From assembly GCF_024679245.1 (NCBI RefSeq), contig NC_090188.1, positions 35,114,951 to 35,178,950 of the forward strand: a stretch of DNA of 64,000 nucleotides. The letters are read 5' to 3'. Under the pieces are notes generated by a model. It searched no databases. It saw only the letters and a program-made list of their open reading frames with translations, and was not told where the DNA came from. This DNA comes from Pseudorasbora parva (taxonomy: Eukaryota > Chordata > Actinopteri > Cypriniformes > Gobionidae). Below, one piece after another: positions 57,215-64,000 of the stretch (position 1 is the first letter of the stretch; every line of letters starts with the position of its first letter). Made by a program: the position numbers and the translations under genes.

Positions 57215-58535
57215 TAGTGATGCACCGAATCCAGATTTTTGAGGTTTGGCCGAATACCGAATCCACTGGTTAAGATTCTGCCGAATCCGAAACCGAATAC
57301 CGAATCCAACTCCCATCCTCAGTCCATTATCAAAGTAAACACATTAATGACATAAACAACGTCCACAGCAGTGTATTTTTAATTGAATTTTAATTTAAAA
57401 AAGGGCAACATTATGCCAGGATGACTGTGCCGTATTGCTGTCAGTAGATTCCTTCATGCACAACTCTTATTCTCTCGGATGGGAAGTTCGGTCCTTTTCC
57501 GCGAAACGGTTCTTTCGGACAGTTCGTTTCAATGAACCGGTTAAAAAAACGGATCACCGCTTCTTTTACGTCCTTACGTAATGACGTCATTTCTATCATC
57601 CCGGCGGATGAAAATACATTCAAACACATTCATATAAAGTATTTGTAATCAAAACTTAGTATAGTAATAATTATTATTGTCATCATCATCATCTTGGATA
57701 CATTTTTTTAATTCATGTTTTGCAAAAGCACTCAATACAGCCACTGTCGTGCAAACACTGATGTTTTACACAGATTAAATAAATGTACATAACATAAACT
57801 TACACAAATCCTTGGTTCACCCGTGCTCATATATTATCAGCATCAGTTTTCCGAGAGAAACAGCAGTGGTTTCTTCCACTCCGAGAGAAACAGTTCGGTA
57901 CAAGACAACGCTATCATGCAGTATCTCAGCTCATCGGTTCTCACAGCAAAACATATCTCAGTTCAGTGAACTGTTGGAGTTACAACATATACTTCAAGGT
58001 ATTAGTTTATTTCTAGTCTGAGGGACTGACACTCATGTCAGAAAGTGAGTAACTATAGTAATTTGTGGGATCAGCGCTGATTTGAGACGCGAACCGTTTA
58101 GAACGATTCAGTCCGATTTGGTGAACTGGTTCGACCGGATCACTAAAAAGATCCGGTTAAAAAGAACGATTCGTTCACGAACCGGAAATCCAGCGGCTAT
58201 TGTTTAGGGTTCTTGCCACCACGAGACAAATCGGCATTGCAAATTGAACATATAGCTCGACTTGAATTACCTTCTTGTGACTGAAAGTACTGCCAAACAA
58301 CACATTTTCTGATCAAAGTTCCATTTTCACTTTCTCTCAGCCTACTGCATTCGAACGGTCCACCTAGTAAACACGTTGCCATAATCAACCGTGGCATCAT
58401 CGACCAGTATCGCGTTGTGTAAGCGGGTTCAGTTTGGCGGAAAAAAATTCTAAGGTTCGGCAGAAACCGAACCCAGTCAAAAAGCCCAATATTTGGCAGA
58501 ATCCGAACCCGAATCCTGGATTCGGTCCATCCCTA
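57215..58535 (-). mobile_element. hAT element with 8-bp target duplication and a BED remnant
   Basis: Ends TAGTGATGCACCGAATCC and inverse TAGGGATGGACCGAATCC. Duplication CTCTCAAC at 57207-57214 and 58536-58543. The interior (about 57520-58190) carries GAACCGGTT/GATCCGGTT-type repeats of a second MITE. Confidence 0.82.
58197..58400 (-). pseudogene. BED zinc-finger remnant of a hAT transposase
   Basis: Minus-strand frame containing VVWQYFQSQEG, AICSICNADLSRGGKNPKQ: the aromatic pair and CxxC of a BED finger, at the usual N-terminal place of hAT transposases. The His pair and the catalytic domain are missing. Confidence 0.6.
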
Positions 58536-59670
58536 CTCTCAACCATGTGAAAAAATACACGATGTTGGAACCCACATTAGCTCAGATAAAGACACAAGTT
58601 GAGCCCAGCCCAAAACCCAAAGGAAGAAGTCAGTCTCAGTCAGTCTGCATTAGATCGAGAACAGCAGACTCAGCTAGACTCTGATTTTCAAATATTCAGA
58701 TGTTTTCAGTGTAAATGATTATGTTTATGGTTGTACAGATTTGGTTAAGCATACCATCCATACTGGGGATGTACAGCCAATCAAACAGAGGGCTTACAGA
58801 ACATCTCCACACATTCGAGCTGAGAGCTGAGGACAGGCAAGTTCAGCAACTCCTTTCTCATGATGTCATTAAGTAAAGTTGCAGCCCCTGGGCTTCCCCT
58901 TTCATCGTAGTGAAAAGGAGAGATGGTAGTTACAGATTTGCAATGATTTTAGAAAGCTTAATGCAGTCATACCCCTTACCCTGACCATCAGACACTTTAG
59001 ACATCTTGGCAGCTGCATGCTGCATTAGCACAACGGATTTGTCCACTGAATACTGGCAAGTTGAGCTAGACTCTAATGATAGTGAGAAAACTGCATTCAA
59101 AACAAGCAGTGTATTATACAATTTCAAGGTTATGCCGATGGGTCTTATGTATGTTCCTTCAACTTTCCAATTACTAATGGAGCTGGTGCTTCCTGGACTT
59201 AGTTGGAAGGTTTGTCTTGTTTACCTTGATGATGTGCTGGTGTTCAGTCAGACTTTCAGGGAACATCTTGACAGTCTTAAAAAGGTTTTCTGTCAAATCC
59301 ATTCAGCAGGTCTAAAAAAATAAAAGGTAGTAAGTGTCATTTTTCTTGCAGTGTTACTTGGGTCATGTTGTATCCAGTCAGGGGTCTCCAGCCTGATAAA
59401 AAGAATCTGGACATTGTCTGGTCATGGCCTAACCCCAGGACTGTCACAGAGGTGAGAACATTTGTCAGTTTGTGCCACTATTATAGGAGGTTTGTCAGAA
59501 ATTTTACTATAATTGCTACACCCCTATATATGCTCTGACTCAAAAAGGTGCTGTCTTCAAATGGTCGAGTGAATGCAAGGAGGCTTTAAGATCACTGAAG
59601 CATCCCCTCACTAGCCCTCCCATTGTCACTCACACTATATTCACACAGCCTTTTCTATACACTGATGCTT

Positions 59671-59973
59671 AATGAAATGAAATTACGCATTCCTTCCCAT
59701 CCTGCATCTGCGCAAGGACTGACCCTACACAGTCTAAGAGGTTATATTGTGTCGCAGCGTAAAGTCAACTCCTCATAGCCCCCCTGTTTACCAAGAAGTC
59801 TTGCTTGAGGTACTCATTCTAACCGCTCTTAAGTGCACTTCCGGTTATGGCGCGCAACTGGTAGGTCACGTCGATTTAAGCTGATGCTAATTTTCCTGAA
59901 ATAACTCTATAAAACCGACCAAGGCTTACCCACAAACGATAAAAACTAAAAGCAAAAGGTCTTCGCAAGTGAC
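59671..59973 (+). other. Probable 5' UTR of an L1/Tx1 LINE
   Basis: Sequence between the break in the gypsy relic and the ORF1 ATG. No coding frame seen; assignment rests on position only. Confidence 0.35.
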
Positions 59974-60720
59974 CATGCCACCAAAAAATATAAAACCGGG
60001 ACAGCAACCGAAATCTCAGCCTCAAACTAGCTCTGACAACATGGATCAAGCTAACAAACTAGCGGTTAACGAGCAGAGCGATGCTGATGGAAACGAGGCT
60101 ACAAACTCTATTCTCTCGGCCATCCAGTCATTGAGAAACGACATGACCAAGCAATCATCCGATATCTAGAAGCCATAAACGGGTTTAAAACAGAACTGCT
60201 GTCACATTCCAAGAGAATCGGAGAAGCAGAAGAAAGGATCTCGCAAACAGAGGAGGATGTTAATACACTCCGACAGAAAACTAAAAAACTAGAACAAACG
60301 GTCGAGACGCTATCCAACAAGATCCAGGATCTGGAAGATCGGGGACGCCGCTCAAACTTTAGATTGGTGGGCCTACCTGAAAAAACTGAGGGATCGGATG
60401 TGTGTACTTTCCTGGAGGAATGGCTTCACAAAGTTTTGACTGACTGTTTTACCGCGGCTCCAATCATTGAACGGGCACATCGGGTTGGCCAGATCAACCC
60501 AAATCGTCCTTCTGTTCCCAGAACAATAGTAATGAAATTCCTTAACTACAAAGACCGTGAAAATGCACTGAGGGCAGCTAGGAAATTAAAGGAGTTACAT
60601 TACAGAGACCATCGGATCAGCCTGTTTCCAGATTTGTCAGCAGAAACCCGCCAGCGATGCTTCGATGGCGTAAAATCCCAGCTGCGATCTAGAGACATTC
60701 GCAGAGCCGAACAGCCCTAA
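59974..60720 (+). pseudogene. L1/Tx1-type LINE ORF1, one frameshift
   Basis: Begins MPPKNIKPGQQPKSQPQTSS. Near 60160-60170 the frame shifts (stop TAG at 60167-60169 in the first frame). The continuing frame gives a heptad-rich coiled coil (EAEERISQTEEDVNTL, KLEQTVETLSNKIQDLEDRG), then the L1 RRM/C-terminal domain (RSNFRLVGLPEKTEGSD, IIERAHRVGQ, RTIVMKFLNYKDRENALRAA, HRISLFPDLSAETRQR) and TAA at 60718-60720. L1 ORF1p is a trimeric RNA chaperone. No ORF2 follows; hAT-like sequence begins right after, so the LINE is cut off. Confidence 0.75.
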
Positions 60721-61476
60721 CGCTCACTACGCAAGCTGCGTAGGGCCCCGCAATTTACTCAAGGCCCGCCTCCCCCTCGTGTCAAAACACGTCAATCAAT
60801 GTTGTAAACACTGATGATAAAATTAAGCGGAATTAGCCTTCTGGTCATGAAAAGAGGGAAAAAACACCATGAGAGTGAATTGCAGGAACAGCAATCAGGT
60901 AAACTTGTGTTCACTCCTCTCCAAGTTTGATGTCAGCAAATAACAGTACCTACCCAAAAGTTAAGTTGATGTGCATCTCTTCTGTTGTCTTGCTAAGCTG
61001 GACAGGCAGGCTTTCCATCTCTTGGTCTGTCTTGCTAGCTATAATGCCAGCCGCTTTCCGGGCTTTGTTCTGTGTCTTTGTGCCTCAGAAATAAAATTAA
61101 GGTTTTTGTTTGTTTTTTTGTTTTTTGATAAACGGCAACGGTGTTTGTTTACTGCAGCTCAGAAAATATCTGCGTCGCTCATGAACATGCGTTCATATGC
61201 GCGTGCACGAAATGAAATGTGTATTTTCCAGCAGAAATATCTGTGTGGATACCAGACCGACAGAACAATATATGGGCAGGATAGTCCTCCTCCTCATCAT
61301 AAGTGCACATAGGCTACATACTTTTAAAACAAGACAATGATTATCTAATCTTAGTCAATGTTTAGTTACAACTCTTAACTACTGCACAAATTATGCAAGA
61401 TGGAAAGCAATGTATTGACAATTTGACATTGATTGACTATTGATTTATAGGCTATATTGAATGTAAAATGTTGATA
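60721..61476. other. hAT-derived sequence and unassigned DNA
   Basis: CTACGCAAGCTGCGTAGGGC just after the L1 relic is a palindrome typical of one hAT end type. Near 60848 an ATG gives MKRGKKHHESELQEQQ, like the first exon of such transposases. The rest is unassigned. Confidence 0.35.
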
Positions 61477-62306
61477 TTAAAGCTGCACTTGGCTACTTTT
61501 GCTCTCGGGGTCCCCCTACAGTTTGGAAAAAATAATGTCCTCAACTACTGTCGTAAGATCTGTCATCCTACAACAGGGGATGCCATCGCGCGTGCATTTT
61601 GTTGTTGACATGACAACCCTGATAGCCCTGAACTAGTGATGTGCGGGTCATCTCATAACCCGCGGACCCCGTATGTCTATTTAATGGTCGCGGGTGCGGG
61701 GCGGGTTGTAAAAATATATACAGTGGTGCGGTGTGGGCCAAATAACTTCATAAAAGTGGCGCTGCGGGTCGTGCAGCACTAACAGTTCCCCTGAACACTG
61801 CAAGAGGAGTTCAGAGTTCTTCTGGCGTCGCGTGTGAAATGTCTTCATCCCAGGTAACGTTACAGTCAGTGGCATGTTTCAGCATGTCATATGAATATAA
61901 TTTCATGGGTTTTATTTTTTTCAAACGCCAAATAATCACGATGCTCACGTTTACAAGCCAGCGTCATTATAGTAGTCTATTGGTGACCATTACAGAATCT
62001 ATATGATACTTCAGTTCAATGTTTGAGTGGTAGCTCACCGTAACAAGCATGACAGCATCGGTCGGGCACGCCTCCTTCAGCTCACGCCGACGAGCAAACG
62101 CTGGTCACATGTTGATCCTCGTCCTCCCTTTAATCCCATCACTTTTTCGTTTCCTCTTATTGCTTTCCTCCAACAAAACCTTTTCTTTCTTATTTGTCTC
62201 TGCTGCTTCGGACATGACTATATTATCCGACGAACAAAGTTGGGCTCGCACGCCCGAATGTAAGGAAGTGTGGGTGTTGGTGGAAGTGACGTATATGCCG
62301 TAAAGC

Positions 62307-63688
62307 CACTGGCGTAGGAACCGGGGGGGACGTGTCCCCCTCAATATTGGAAAATGCTGCATGTGTCCCACCCAAAAATTATGTCCCTATACGCAGGGAC
62401 AAAAACTGTAACATTTGGAACTTTATTTTGAAAGCGCAACAAAGAAGATATTCGGTTTTGCCAGTCAAACCCAGAGTGATTTCATGCTATGTTTGAATAA
62501 TCACCATTCGCAAATCACCAGCTTCATAACGCACGCGCGTTGCTACGGTTACGCGCCTGGCCCGAAGTTAACTTCCAGTGTTTGTTTATCGGTCTGGCTG
62601 TAGATAGTATGGAGCACTACTCAGTAGAAAAACACAGAGAGCACATGACACCAGCGCAAAAAAAAAGAGTGTGCGACCGACCAAAAAGCCTTGAATGCTT
62701 CATAAATATCCAGTCTGACTGCATATGACATTGGCGTCTACTGTAATAGTATGGCTTTAAATGTCGAGAGAGCATTATTGTAGCGCGAAAGTACATTAAT
62801 ATAGTGCGCGAGCGCGAATCTCTCTGCTCGCGCGCGGAATATAATGCGTGAGCGCAAATCTCTCTCTTCTCTGCTAGCGGAATGTAATGTGCGAGCGCCA
62901 ATCTCCCTGCTCGTGCGCGAGAACTCTGCGTGCGCTCTCAGATACGCTGCTCTTGTTAGAATTTTCTCTGGGCTCACTCAGAGAATATGCCTGCACTTAA
63001 AACGTGTCCAGTGCAATCTCGAATCTCTCCTCTTCGCTTAAACTAAGCCTGTATGTGCACAGACTGTGTTCCGTGCGCTCGCAAGAAGAGAAATACTCTT
63101 CTTTACGGTTTCATTCTCTTTGCTCTCGGCATAAACGCCGTCGAAACGGCAACAACCAATCAGAAATAGGCTTCAACGACTGACCAATGAAAACGCGACA
63201 TTGTACATGAAATCTTATATTGAACCCCACATGGGTAATATATAATGTAATAATAGATAAGGGGGCAGAGTGCCCCAGTAAAATTATGCTATATCTAACT
63301 GCATCAAACAAAAATGCAACAGAATAAAACTAATTAAAAATACTGACTACTAAATTAATGAAATCCATTTTGTTGGAAAAATGTTATTGCAATTTGGGGG
63401 GTTACGAATCAAATATTTGCCTTTTAAAGTGCTACTTTCCTTTCTGCCTGCAATTACAGGAGGGGTTTGTACACTTTTATGTTTCCCAACTTCAATATTT
63501 ATGTAATAATAAACAGATGATTTAAACAGATGATAAACGGATGATTTTGTTTATTTATTTGCTGTTTGTGATTCTATACATTTTGTACCACGTCACTATA
63601 CTGTTACTATTATGGTGGTGGGATGGACGTTGATTCATAGTGGCGAAAATGTCCCCCCCCCAATGTCAAAGTCGCTCCTACGCCCCTG
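62307..63688. mobile_element. hAT element with 8-bp target duplication
   Basis: Ends CACTGGCGTAGGAACCGG and inverse CAGGGGCGTAGGAGCG. Duplication CGTAAAGC at 62299-62306 and 63689-63696. 1382 bp, non-coding. Confidence 0.8.
62796..62950. repeat. Degenerate CG-rich minisatellite inside the hAT
   Basis: GTGCGCGAGCGCGAATCTCT, GCGTGAGCGCAAATCTCTCT and GTGCGAGCGCCAATCTCCCT recur at about 45-55 bp spacing. Confidence 0.6.
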
Positions 63689-64000
63689 CGTAAAGCAGTC
63701 GAATTGTGTAGTTCTTTTTGTTCTCGGGTTACTACCCGAAACCCGAAGTTTAAAAGTACGATTAAAAACGATGCAGACCCCATCAGGCTATGGCAGACGT
63801 GTCATTCAACCTATTGTAAATCGATTTATCATCACAAGAGTCTTAAAAAATATATTATGAAGGTTGAAAAGTTACCTAGTGCTGCTTTAATTAGCTGGAC
63901 ATGGTCAATATAGATGCACATCCCTCAGTAAATAATAACAATAAATCAAACATTGCTTTAACATGCATAATATAAAACACATTAGCATCCTATGGCAAGC

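Larger units (their letters stand above)
56620..59670 (+). pseudogene. Ty3/gypsy pol relic, split by a hAT element
   Basis: Plus-strand sequence at about 56620-57214 encodes the region before reverse transcriptase (LEHVHIPANSQINVLAKIQP, AMNLTSEDCHVPCGTRLGEF). 58544-59670 encodes reverse transcriptase: IKQRAYRTSPHIRAE, FIVVKRRDGSYRFA, STDLSTEYWQVELD, the active-site block VYLDDVLVF, then an RNase H start ending near YTDA. Multiple stops and frameshifts break both parts. No LTRs recognised. Cut off on the right by L1 sequence. Confidence 0.75.
61481..63886. mobile_element. TTAA-flanked DNA transposon containing a hAT
   Basis: Ends AGCTGCACTTGGCTACTTTT and inverse AGCAGCACTAGGTAACTTTT, flanked by TTAA at 61477-61480 and 63887-63890. 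It shares end sequence with the element at 47085-48313. A further hAT-like end (GTGATGTGCGGGTCATCTCA) is at about 61636; its partner was not found. Confidence 0.65.

Overview
The window is vertebrate nuclear DNA, almost certainly from a cyprinid-type teleost. Evidence: a spliced Brachyury-type T-box gene closest to the fish 'b' copy (tbxtb/ntlb), GT-AG introns, and a dense set of fish repeats (Tc1, hAT and Harbinger-like elements, foldback MITEs, I-clade and L1/Tx1 LINEs, Ty3/gypsy). There is no bacterial gene content.

Layout. (1) 1-18437: seven complete and one partial copy of a 2598-bp tandem unit, nearly identical, running off the left edge. The right edge falls exactly after a hairpin followed by CTAA, the signature of a rolling-circle (Helitron) 3' end. 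Each unit also carries several CTCF-like core motifs. (2) 18438-31513: two young LTR elements with 5-bp target duplications (19154-22287 minus; 23393-31508 plus). Each encodes one gag-like head followed by long in-frame minisatellites and no pol. The 5' LTR of the second was split by an almost intact I-clade LINE (23649-28890, 13-bp target duplication). (3) 32909-35677: the 3' exons of an unidentified multi-exon gene, with matching splice phases and a poly(A) signal. (4) 36480-43860: tbxtb, eight exons encoding 435 residues, with TCF/LEF and CCAAT motifs upstream. Introns hold MITEs and a dead Tc1 copy. (5) 43950-64000: no confident complete gene. Nested transposons include Tc1-like copies, a four-deep nest at 45.5-49.0 kb, Harbinger-like elements, a gypsy pol relic split by a BED-type hAT, an L1 ORF1 with a frameshift, and a TTAA-flanked element holding a hAT.

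Only two genes look like host genes: the unidentified one and tbxtb, both on the plus strand, about 1 kb apart. Most other long open frames are minisatellite shadows or transposon relics. Exon boundaries were set by reading splice sites and phases by eye. Transposon families were assigned from termini, target duplications and recognisable domains, without database searching.
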